A stretch of DNA of 5,877 nt from Acidobacteriota bacterium. GTDB lineage: Bacteria; Acidobacteriota; Terriglobia; Bryobacterales; JACQDG01. Under the pieces are notes generated by a model. That model worked only from the letters and a program-made list of their open reading frames with translations. It had not been told where the DNA came from and ran no database searches. Positions within the stretch are counted from its first letter, which is position 1. Each line of letters opens with the position of its first letter. The DNA is taken from positions 1 through 5,877 of the forward strand of contig JACQDI010000634.1 of NCBI GenBank assembly GCA_016201195.1, in the 5' to 3' direction. Below, in pieces: positions 1-5,877 of this stretch. The translations under genes were made by a program, and so were the position numbers.

Positions 1-674
1 AGGTGCTGCTGCTCGAGGACTTCCCGTTTTCCCTCGGGCCCGCCTATCTGTTCTCTCCTCACGACGCGGCCCTGGCGCCCGGGTTGCTCTACCGAAGTGG
101 GGCAGCGGACTTTCACGGCGACATCAGCGGAGCGCCCGCCCCCGGCGGCGTATTCCTGCACACGCGGGTCAATGTTGACGGCCTGAACAACTTCCGTTTC
201 TATCCGGCCCGCCGGGCACTGGTGGTTCGGTTCCTCTCGCTCGATGGCGGCCGGGTGCGCTTTGAAGTGAATCCCCAGCGGCCCGCGTTCTGTCGCCTGA
301 TCGCCACGACCGGTGCGCCTGCCGAGGCTCCATTCGCTGTCCGCGGCGCTCGCGCCCGCCGCGAAGGCGGCGAGACGGTGCTGGACCTTCAACTCGACGT
401 GACGTTGCCACCCGGCAGTTTCCTCGCCGCCACGCTCAGTTTCTTCCAGAATGGAGGCTTCCATCCCTGGGGCCGCCTGGACCCCGAGCGGGGTCTGGAC
501 CAGTTGCCGATCCTGGTGAGCGAACGCCCCGGCGGTTTTGAGCGAAACCTGAGCCTGCGCGTTGCCGGCTTCCCTGATTCGGAACGGATCCGCTGCGATT
601 TTTGGGCGTCGTCGAGCGGTGGCCCGCCGCTGCATCTGGGCCGCGTGGAAGCCCCCGTGGAGCCCCGAACATGA
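1..674 (+). CDS. 3' end of a membrane-protein paralog of the next gene (A1, exported C-terminal domain only)
   Basis: The reading frame is open from the first base (first whole codon at 3) to TGA at 672-674, so the gene begins upstream; the GTG at 3 is an internal codon. The visible 223 residues contain no transmembrane segment and look like a soluble, beta-rich domain. They align along almost their whole length with residues 410-614 of the downstream protein A2. Shared blocks include DFP..LGPA near the start, PHDA..AP.LL, PAPGG.FL.T, NFR..P, the signature GFH.W.RLD, and an ending of LGR.E..VEP. By analogy with A2, the missing N-terminal part is probably a multipass GT-C-like membrane region that places this domain outside the cytoplasmic membrane. 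I do not recognise the domain. Its stop overlaps the A2 start by ATGA, implying co-translation. The coding call is very secure, homology to A2 is clear by eye, and function is unknown. Confidence 0.9.
   Translation, partial: VLLLEDFPFSLGPAYLFSPHDAALAPGLLYRSGAADFHGDISGAPAPGGVFLHTRVNVDGLNNFRFYPARRALVVRFLSLDGGRVRFEVNPQRPAFCRLIATTGAPAEAPFAVRGARARREGGETVLDLQLDVTLPPGSFLAATLSFFQNGGFHPWGRLDPERGLDQLPILVSERPGGFERNLSLRVAGFPDSERIRCDFWASSSGGPPLHLGRVEAPVEPRT
659..674 (+). promoter_or_regulatory. Ribosome binding site and ATGA stop/start overlap between A1 and A2
   Basis: GGAG at 659-662 sits eight bases before ATG 671-673, good Shine-Dalgarno spacing. The A1 stop TGA is 672-674, so the two genes share ATGA. 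This arrangement decides the A2 start and indicates translational coupling. Confidence 0.75.
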
Positions 675-2515
675 GCCGGCTCTCCCGCGCTGACTGGCTC
701 TGCTGCGCCGTGCTATGGCTCGCCGTAATGCTGATCTTCGCCGCCGGCGCCGGCCGCCTGGGCTTCTATTACGATGACGCGGGCAACCTGGTCGATTTGC
801 CCGCCGCCGGCCTCCACGCGCTGTGGGGCTTCATGCGCACTTCTATTCGCGGCCGCAATCTCCACGCTTTGTGGCTGTATTTGTTCTTTCACGCAGCCCC
901 CGACCCCGCCGGCCACCTGCCCCTGCTTCACGTGGTCCAATCGGCGCTGGACGGCTTGGTCGCCGCCGGGTTTTTCATTGTGCTACGCCTGCTGCGCCTG
1001 CCCGCGCCGCCGGCGCTGATAGCGGCCGCCCTGTTCGCTGTCTGGCCCATTCACGGGGAGAGCCATTTCGGGCTCACCGCGGCATCCGCCCTCCTGATGT
1101 CCACGCTACTGGTGCTGGTGTTTGCGGCGACCAGCGCTGTGCTGACCGAGCATGTTCTGGCCCAACAAGGGAGCGGGCGATGGTGGCTGTGGCTGCTCGA
1201 TGCCGCTGCTTTCATCGGCGCGCTGTTCACTTACGACCAAGTATTCTTCGTCTTGCTGGCGCTCGCCGTGTTGCGAGTGGGTGCGGCCGTGCTACGCCGC
1301 CGATGGAGCTTCCTCGCCGCCCACCTCCCCCACCTGGCCGCAGGAATCCTGTACGTTGCACTACGTGGCCAAATCGATGCCGCGAGCTACGTCGCGTGGC
1401 GTCCCGATACCTGGCGGTTGTTTCGCGTCAATCTCCCCGCCACGGTCTCGAACACGATCGGCCCGGCGTGGTTCCGGCACGTGGCGCCCCTGTACTCCAA
1501 GGTCACCCCAACCGACTGGCTGCTGGCCCTGCTCGTCGCGGCGTCGCTAACCTTCCTCGCCGCTCGCCTGCCCGTGTCTCCGCGTCCCCGCGTCTCCGCG
1601 TCTCTTCTCCCGGCGATCTTGTTCTACCTCGCCGCCTACCTGCCCATCTGGCTGTGGCACATGTCGCCGCGCCATCATTTCCTGCCCTCAGCCGGACTGT
1701 TCGCCGCGGTCGCTGTGTTCCTCGCCTGGCTGATGGGCCGGTTCCGGCGGGCGGCGGTCCCGGTGCTGCTCGTCGTCGGAGCGGCGACCGCGATTCTCGC
1801 CGCCGCCGACCGCGGGGAAAGCCGCTTCTGGGAGGAGTCGTTCACTGCCCGCCGGCAGCTCTTTGCCGAGATTCAGGCGGACCTCGCGGACGCCGACGTC
1901 CTGGTGCTCGATGACTTTCCCGCTACGCTCGGCCCGGCGCCCTTTGTCACGCCCCACGATGCTGTGTTTGCTCCCAGGCTTCTCGGCTACTCCACGCGGC
2001 CGGGGTTCGCCGCCTCCATTGGAGGCGTGCCCGCTCCCGGTGGCATCTTCCTATTCACCAAGAGTATTTACGGCCCGCAGAACTTCCGGTACTTCCCGAC
2101 CGATCGGATCCTGTGCCTCCGTTACGACGCGCTGGAACACGGGCGGCTCGTCTATCGGAAGAACCCACCACCCGAGGCGCTCTACACGGTGGTCTCCTCC
2201 CAGGCGCGCCCTCTCGCCGCCCGGCGCGAGGGCAACGGCCTGGTCGTCGCCCTGCCCTTCCCTGCCGGCGTGCGCCCCGGCGCCTTCCCGGCGGCCCTGT
2301 TCAGCTACCGGCATGGAACCGGCTTTCATCGCTGGAGCCGTTTGGACCGCAACTTCGCGCTCGAGCCCTTTCCGGTGCTGTTGAGCGGCCCCGCCCAGAC
2401 CGTGCGCTTGCACTCGTTTCCTGCAACCGACCGGATCCAGGTTGAATTTTTTGAGGCCAGCCGCGACAATGCTCCGGTATACCTGGGCCGCACCGAAACG
2501 GCGGTCGAGCCATGA
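671..2515 (+). CDS. GT-C-like multipass membrane protein (TMTC-like N-terminal part) with unrecognised exported C-terminal domain (A2)
   Basis: This 614-residue protein probably acts as an integral-membrane glycosyltransferase, but its donor and acceptor are unknown. Residues 9-28 form the first membrane helix, followed by YYDDAGN (33-39), an acidic pair in the first outer loop where GT-C enzymes carry their catalytic Asp/Glu. About ten more hydrophobic stretches follow up to about residue 378. AALFAVWPIHGESH (119-132) and SPRHHFLPSAG (332-342) resemble the 'ALFAvHPlHvEav' and 'ERylYLPSaGl' blocks of TMTC-like (DUF1736-type) proteins. Those proteins usually end in TPR repeats, whereas this one has a non-TPR, beta-rich domain (about 410-614) shared with A1. 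I chose ATG 671 over a TTG at 602. It gives an ATGA overlap with A1, has GGAG eight bases upstream, and leads straight into the first helix. Residues 301-311 are encoded by an 8-bp tandem repeat. The membrane character is certain; the enzyme class is inferred. Confidence 0.85.
   Translation: MSRLSRADWLCCAVLWLAVMLIFAAGAGRLGFYYDDAGNLVDLPAAGLHALWGFMRTSIRGRNLHALWLYLFFHAAPDPAGHLPLLHVVQSALDGLVAAGFFIVLRLLRLPAPPALIAAALFAVWPIHGESHFGLTAASALLMSTLLVLVFAATSAVLTEHVLAQQGSGRWWLWLLDAAAFIGALFTYDQVFFVLLALAVLRVGAAVLRRRWSFLAAHLPHLAAGILYVALRGQIDAASYVAWRPDTWRLFRVNLPATVSNTIGPAWFRHVAPLYSKVTPTDWLLALLVAASLTFLAARLPVSPRPRVSASLLPAILFYLAAYLPIWLWHMSPRHHFLPSAGLFAAVAVFLAWLMGRFRRAAVPVLLVVGAATAILAAADRGESRFWEESFTARRQLFAEIQADLADADVLVLDDFPATLGPAPFVTPHDAVFAPRLLGYSTRPGFAASIGGVPAPGGIFLFTKSIYGPQNFRYFPTDRILCLRYDALEHGRLVYRKNPPPEALYTVVSSQARPLAARREGNGLVVALPFPAGVRPGAFPAALFSYRHGTGFHRWSRLDRNFALEPFPVLLSGPAQTVRLHSFPATDRIQVEFFEASRDNAPVYLGRTETAVEP
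1572..1603 (+). repeat. Four-copy 8-bp tandem repeat inside A2 (unit CCGCGTCT)
   Basis: Four consecutive octamers are visible: CCGTGTCT (1572-1579), CCGCGTCC (1580-1587), CCGCGTCT (1588-1595) and CCGCGTCT (1596-1603). The last two are identical and the first two each differ from them at one position. They encode PVSPRPRVSAS (residues 301-311), a basic and Ser/Pro-rich loop between two membrane helices. Because 8 is not a multiple of 3, gain or loss of a single unit would shift the frame. Confidence 0.85.
2507..2515 (+). promoter_or_regulatory. ATGA stop/start overlap between A2 and B1, weak ribosome binding site
   Basis: ATG 2512-2514 and TGA 2513-2515 overlap. Only a short GAG (2507-2509) lies upstream, very close to the start, and no good Shine-Dalgarno sequence is visible. 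B1 translation probably depends on ribosomes finishing A2, unlike the other two junctions. Confidence 0.65.
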
Positions 2516-4521
2516 AACGATACCTGCATTGGACGCTGCTGGCCCTGTTCACCCTGTATCTGCTGCTGGTCAGCCGCGCCTACCACGTCGCCGATCGCCG
2601 CCCGCCCACGTTCGACGACGCCTGGTACCTGGAAACCGGCCTGGGCTTCTATCACACTCTCACGCATGACGGCCTGCTACCCTTCTTGTCGTCTTACGCG
2701 GGATCGTTTCGCACCAAGGCTCCACTGATCTCGGTACTGCCGCTGCCGTTCTACCTCGTCCTAGGGACCCGCTACCACACCGCCATACTGGTGAACTTCC
2801 TGTTCATCGCCGTCACCAACGTCTACCTGTTCCTGCTGGGGCGCCGGCTGTTCTCCGCGGGTGTGGGCCTGGCGGCGGTGGTCTTTTACCAGACCATGCC
2901 CCTGGCCTTCGGCCTCTCGCGGGTATTCATGCCTGATTACGGTCTGGCGGCCCTGGTCGTAATGTGGATCTATTACCTGGTCGCCTCCGAGCGCTTCAGC
3001 CGGGGCTCCGCAAACATCGCCCTCGGCGTGGTCGCCGGACTGGGCCTGCTGATGAAAATCCTGTTCCCGGTCTACGTGGCGGGCCCCTTCCTCGTCGTTT
3101 GGTGGTTAACGGAGAAAAAGTCGTGGCGGCCGCTCGCCGCGATCGCCCTGCCCGCGCTGGCCTTGGCCGCCACATGGTACCCGTTCCACCTCACCACCAT
3201 CCTGCGCTACGCCTGGCAGGCCGGCTACGGCGAGATCGGCGAACAATACAGCGGAGGCTTCGCCCGCTGGTTCGTGCAGCTCGTCAGCCAGGGTCTCGGA
3301 TTCTCCTACGCGGTGGGGATCGTGGTCCTGGGCCTTGCCGCCCTGGCGCTCAACCGGATGCGTGTCGAGCGCAGCGAGCGCACCGGCGTTCTGCTCGGCT
3401 GGCTGGCGTTGCCCCTGGTCATTCTCGCCGCCGGCCGCAACCGCGAGATCCGTTTCTTGCTTCCCGTGCTTCCGACCTTTGCGCTGCTGCTCGCCGCCTG
3501 CCTCTTTCGCGTGGCCCGCCGCCCCGTGGCGCAGGCGCTGCTCGCAGTCCTCATGGCTTTTCTCCCCTTGCGGCTGTTCGCCGAACTCAGCTCCCACTCG
3601 GCGGCCCCCGAGCATCATGGCTTCGAGCACCCGCTCCAGGTGGGCCCGTTCATCGTGTTCGGCCGCGATCTCGGATGGGCCCGGCCCCCGGACGCCAGGG
3701 GCGACTGGGGCCAGGATCGCGTCCTCGAAGCGCTGCACCTGATGACCCCGCCCGTGGCCACCCGGCGCTACGTGATTGTCGGCATCGAGCACCCCTACCT
3801 GAACGCCAACCTCTTCCAGTACCTCAATGCCTACAAAAACTACCCTCTGCTGTTCAACTCCCTGGGCTACGCGGAGACCTCGGCCCAGCGGGCCGTGGAG
3901 CTCATCTATAGCCGTGATGCGCGGTTCCTGGTGATGGGCGAGGGATTCCATAGCCACGACCTAGTCGAGACCTTCAACCGCGTCAACGACGACATTCAGG
4001 CCCGCCTCGACCGCGGCGAGCTGCCGTTCCGATTCCGGGCCCGCATTCCCCTCAACGAAAAGCGCAGCGCCGTCATCTACGAGCGGGAAGCGCCCTGGGT
4101 GAGCTTCCCCCCCGGCGGCAAGGCCCCCGCGCCCGGCCATCCCATGACCGTCGAGTTCGCCGGAGGCGTACGCTTCCTGGGCTTCGACTGGACTCAGAAG
4201 GACCAGTACCTTTCCGAGATTTCCTACTACTGGACCGTGCCCCACCGCGTGGGCCAGGACTACCGGGTCAATCTCGACTTCCGCCGCGGCGGCAACGTCG
4301 TCCTGGTGCAGGAGCATTTCGTCACCGACCGCCGGCATCCCTTCTACGAGTGGGAGCCGGGCGAGATCGTCAAGCAGACCACGACCGTCTACGTGCCCGC
4401 CCAGGGCGGCGTCGAGGCCCGCCTCTGGCTCACCTCTTGGGGCGTCGGCGAGCGCGTGCAGATCACCGAGCCCAAAGAGCTGATCCACCAGAGCATGATC
4501 CCCTTGAGGCCCGGGCCATGA
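2512..4521 (+). CDS. PMT/ArnT-type (GT39/PMT_2-like) membrane glycosyltransferase with exported C-terminal region (B1)
   Basis: This 669-residue protein has the plan of PMT_2/ArnT-family GT-C enzymes, which move a sugar from a polyprenyl-phosphate carrier to an acceptor outside the cytoplasmic membrane. A first helix (about 7-21) is followed by FDDAWYLE (34-41), matching the D-[DE]-A-x-Y motif of the first outer loop. TKAPLISVLPLPFY (68-81) corresponds to the family's 'kPPL' block. About ten further hydrophobic segments run to about residue 356. The exported remainder includes GPFIVFGRDLGWA (378-390), EHPYLNANL (426-434) in a probable alpha/beta segment, and a beta-rich end (about 545-650) with FLGFDW and YYW. 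That end resembles a beta-sandwich tail seen on many bacterial membrane glycosyltransferases. The ATG overlaps the A2 stop as ATGA with only a weak upstream GAG, so re-initiation by terminating ribosomes is likely. Family assignment is fairly sure; substrate is unknown. Confidence 0.88.
   Translation: MKRYLHWTLLALFTLYLLLVSRAYHVADRRPPTFDDAWYLETGLGFYHTLTHDGLLPFLSSYAGSFRTKAPLISVLPLPFYLVLGTRYHTAILVNFLFIAVTNVYLFLLGRRLFSAGVGLAAVVFYQTMPLAFGLSRVFMPDYGLAALVVMWIYYLVASERFSRGSANIALGVVAGLGLLMKILFPVYVAGPFLVVWWLTEKKSWRPLAAIALPALALAATWYPFHLTTILRYAWQAGYGEIGEQYSGGFARWFVQLVSQGLGFSYAVGIVVLGLAALALNRMRVERSERTGVLLGWLALPLVILAAGRNREIRFLLPVLPTFALLLAACLFRVARRPVAQALLAVLMAFLPLRLFAELSSHSAAPEHHGFEHPLQVGPFIVFGRDLGWARPPDARGDWGQDRVLEALHLMTPPVATRRYVIVGIEHPYLNANLFQYLNAYKNYPLLFNSLGYAETSAQRAVELIYSRDARFLVMGEGFHSHDLVETFNRVNDDIQARLDRGELPFRFRARIPLNEKRSAVIYEREAPWVSFPPGGKAPAPGHPMTVEFAGGVRFLGFDWTQKDQYLSEISYYWTVPHRVGQDYRVNLDFRRGGNVVLVQEHFVTDRRHPFYEWEPGEIVKQTTTVYVPAQGGVEARLWLTSWGVGERVQITEPKELIHQSMIPLRPGP
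2605..3910 (+). repeat. Diverged direct repeat, copy 1 (B1 half of the B1/B2 gene duplication)
   Basis: This stretch of B1 corresponds base for base in many places to about 4612-5877 in B2. An 18-base identical run, GCCTGGTACCTGGAAACC, occurs at 2620-2637 and again at 4629-4646. Differences elsewhere are mostly at third codon positions and in loops, as expected of an old tandem gene duplication. The outer limits are approximate. Confidence 0.7.
4506..4521 (+). promoter_or_regulatory. Ribosome binding site and ATGA stop/start overlap between B1 and B2
   Basis: GAGG at 4506-4509 lies eight bases before ATG 4518-4520, and the B1 stop TGA is 4519-4521. The first nine bases of B2 (ATGAGCCGG) are the same as those of A2. 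Confidence 0.75.
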
Positions 4522-5877
4522 GCCGGAACACGACTCACTGGATATTGCTGGTGCTCATTACGGCCGGCCTGCTCGCGGTGAACGAGCGTTACTACCGCGC
4601 CAACACGCGCATCCCCACCTATGACGAGGCCTGGTACCTGGAAACCAGCCTGCGCATGTATCACGCCTTGCACGCCGGCCACCCGGGCGAATTTGTTTAT
4701 CACTACCGGACCGCCTTCCTCACCAAGGCGCCGCTCATCTCAGTGCTCCCGCTGCCGTTCTATTTCCTCTTCGGAGCGAGCCACCACGCGGCCTTGCTGG
4801 CGAACAGCGCGTTCATTGTCATTACAAATGTCTATCTGTTCCTGCTGGCCCGGCGGCTGTTCTCGCCGGAGGTGGGTGTGGCGGCTGTGGTCTTCTACCA
4901 GACTATGCCCCTCGCCTACGGCCTCTCCCGCACGCTGATGGTCGAGTACGGGCTGGCGGCCCTGGTTGTGGTGTGGCTGTATTACCTGGTGGCCTCGGAG
5001 GGTCTCGCCCGGCCGGTGATCCATCTGGTTCTTGGCGTCGTTCTGGGTTTGGGGCTGCTGACGAAGATCCTCCTCCCGGCATTCATCGTCGGGCCCTTGC
5101 TGCTCGTGTGGCTCCGCGGCGGCAGGCCCTGGCGGCCCCTGGCGGCGATGGCCGTACCGGCGATCCTGATCGCCGCCACCTGGTACGCGTTCAATCTGGG
5201 AAACGTGCTGCGCTTCGCCTGGTCAAACGCCTACGGCGACATCGCCGCCGGATACGGCGAGCGAGGACTGGCCAAACAGGCGCTCCTGTTCGTCAACCAA
5301 GGCCTCGGCTTTGGCTACGCCGTTCTCTGTGGGGTAAGCCTCTGGCTTGCCCGTCCCAAGAAAAAAATAGGGTTCCTCCTGGCCTGGCTCCTCCCACCGC
5401 TAGCGGCCATGGCCGCCGGCAAGAACCTCGAAATCCGCTTCGCTCTCCCTCTGCTTCCCGCGATCGCCATTTGGATCGCCGTCTCCATCTTCAACCTGGG
5501 CCGCCGCACGGCCGTACACGTAATCCTCGCGCTCTTGGCAGTCGCATTGCCCCTGCGCCTCTATGCCGCCCTCAGCACCACCCGGTTTGCGGCCCACCCG
5601 GTCGCCCTCGGCCCGTTCGCCGTCCTCAGCCGCGATCTCGGCTGGGCGCATTCGCCCGACGACCAGGGTGCCTGGAACCAGCAGCGCATCATCCAAGAGA
5701 TTCACCAGCTCGACCGCCCCAACGGCAAACCGCATTACGTAATCGTCGGCGTCGAGCATCCGTATCTCAACGCCAACCTCCTCAGCTACCTCAATGCCTA
5801 TACCAACTACCCGCTGCGCTTCACCTCGCTCGGCTACGCCGAGTCCTCCGCCGACCGGGCCATCGAGCGCATGCGCC
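4518..5877 (+). CDS. PMT/ArnT-type membrane glycosyltransferase, tandem paralog of B1, 3' end beyond the window (B2)
   Basis: The frame starting at ATG 4518 is open to the last base (453 whole codons plus one base), so the gene is cut by the window edge and not broken. The product follows B1 nearly end to end: YDEAWYLE (35-42), TKAPLISVLPLPFY (14 of 14 residues identical), NVYLFLL.RRLFS, AAVVFYQTMPLA.GLSR, RDLGWA and EHPYLNANL. It is therefore another GT-C, PMT_2/ArnT-like enzyme with the same membrane layout. By comparison with B1 about 200 residues are missing, which would include the beta-rich tail. It differs from B1 at the presumed catalytic loop (Asp-Glu in place of Asp-Asp) and in the cytoplasmic loop around residues 279-284, which is lysine-rich and encoded by an A-tract. 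GAGG eight bases before the ATG and the ATGA overlap with the B1 stop support this start. Role inferred: a second, possibly differently specific, transferase in the same pathway. Confidence 0.87.
   Translation, partial: MSRNTTHWILLVLITAGLLAVNERYYRANTRIPTYDEAWYLETSLRMYHALHAGHPGEFVYHYRTAFLTKAPLISVLPLPFYFLFGASHHAALLANSAFIVITNVYLFLLARRLFSPEVGVAAVVFYQTMPLAYGLSRTLMVEYGLAALVVVWLYYLVASEGLARPVIHLVLGVVLGLGLLTKILLPAFIVGPLLLVWLRGGRPWRPLAAMAVPAILIAATWYAFNLGNVLRFAWSNAYGDIAAGYGERGLAKQALLFVNQGLGFGYAVLCGVSLWLARPKKKIGFLLAWLLPPLAAMAAGKNLEIRFALPLLPAIAIWIAVSIFNLGRRTAVHVILALLAVALPLRLYAALSTTRFAAHPVALGPFAVLSRDLGWAHSPDDQGAWNQQRIIQEIHQLDRPNGKPHYVIVGVEHPYLNANLLSYLNAYTNYPLRFTSLGYAESSADRAIERMR
4612..5877 (+). repeat. Diverged direct repeat, copy 2 (B2 half of the B1/B2 gene duplication)
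   Basis: This is the partner of the B1 stretch, running to the window edge. The two copies keep the same order of motifs with small insertions or deletions, for example a shorter loop before the RPLAA block in B2 and a shortened segment before the RDLGWA block. Confidence 0.7.
5361..5367 (+). repeat. A7 homopolymer tract inside B2
   Basis: Seven consecutive A residues follow AAG in an otherwise GC-rich gene and encode part of PKKKI (residues 280-284) in a loop between membrane helices. TAG follows directly at 5368-5370 in another frame, so loss of one A would end the protein at once. Confidence 0.8.

Noticed and set aside
3..5. GTG as a start codon for A1
   Set aside because: The matching position in A2 is internal, right after its membrane region, and the frame is open to the window edge. 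The gene is cut and does not begin here.
602..670. Upstream TTG start for A2 that would add 23 residues
   Set aside because: It lies deep inside the A1 coding end, has no clear ribosome binding site, and adds Pro/Gly/Arg-rich residues before the first helix. ATG 671 has GGAG at good spacing and the same ATGA overlap as the other genes.
698..706. Cys-Cys in the first A2 helix as a possible lipoprotein signal
   Set aside because: The residues before the cysteines (Asp-Trp-Leu) do not form a lipobox, and the segment is followed by a multipass membrane protein.
743..754. Perfect 12-bp palindrome GCCGGCGCCGGC
   Set aside because: It encodes Ala/Gly residues at the end of the first A2 helix and is the sort of palindrome expected by chance in GCC/GGC-rich coding DNA. 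Nothing nearby suggests an operator or terminator.
823..1914. 363-codon open frame on the + strand inside A2
   Set aside because: It is Arg/Pro/Ala-rich with no recognisable domain, while the A2 frame has membrane helices and conserved motifs. It is a by-product of high GC content.
2964..3911. 315-codon open frame on the + strand inside B1
   Set aside because: It has the same Arg/Pro-rich character and lies wholly within B1, whose frame is matched by B2 in the duplicated region.
3106..3957. 283-codon open frame on the - strand inside B1
   Set aside because: Its product is low-complexity, rich in Gly, Glu, Arg and Gln, as expected from the reverse of GC-biased codons. B1 has clear family motifs over the same bases.
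4518..5877. B2 as a pseudogene because no stop-bounded frame covers it
   Set aside because: Reading codon by codon from ATG 4518 shows no stop or frameshift to the last base, and homology to B1 holds throughout. The stop is simply outside the window.

Overview
The window is one strand of tightly packed, high-GC coding DNA (roughly two thirds G+C by eye, with strong G/C preference at third codon positions). It has no intergenic space, no RNA gene, no mobile element and no CRISPR array. All four genes lie on the + strand. Each of the three junctions is a 4-base ATGA overlap in which the next start codon shares bases with the previous stop. This indicates a single, translationally coupled operon that continues past both ends of the window. 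The composition and the abundance of large membrane glycosyltransferase-like proteins fit a high-GC environmental bacterium such as an acidobacterium, planctomycete, verrucomicrobium or chloroflexote. The sequence does not decide between these, and the assignment is weak.

Layout: (1) 1-674 is the 3' end of gene A1, showing only a soluble C-terminal domain. (2) 671-2515 is gene A2, a complete 614-residue multipass membrane protein. Its N-terminal part resembles GT-C membrane glycosyltransferases, closest in style to the TMTC-like group, and its C-terminal domain is homologous to A1. (3) 2512-4521 is gene B1, a complete 669-residue PMT/ArnT-type (GT39/PMT_2-like) membrane glycosyltransferase with a large exported C-terminal region. 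(4) 4518 to the window end is gene B2, the first 453 residues of a close paralog of B1, open to the edge.

The order is therefore A1-A2-B1-B2: two different membrane protein families, each present as an adjacent tandem pair, joined by ATGA overlaps. GT-C enzymes usually transfer a sugar from a polyprenyl-phosphate donor to an acceptor on the outer face of the cytoplasmic membrane. A reasonable inference is that the products act together in building or decorating an exported glycan, glycolipid or glycoprotein. No donor-synthesis, flippase or acceptor gene lies in the window, so the substrate is unknown.

Points worth following up are the double tandem duplication, an unrecognised domain conserved between A1 and A2, an 8-bp tandem repeat inside A2, an A7 tract inside B2, and a DD-versus-DE difference at the presumed catalytic loop of B1 and B2.
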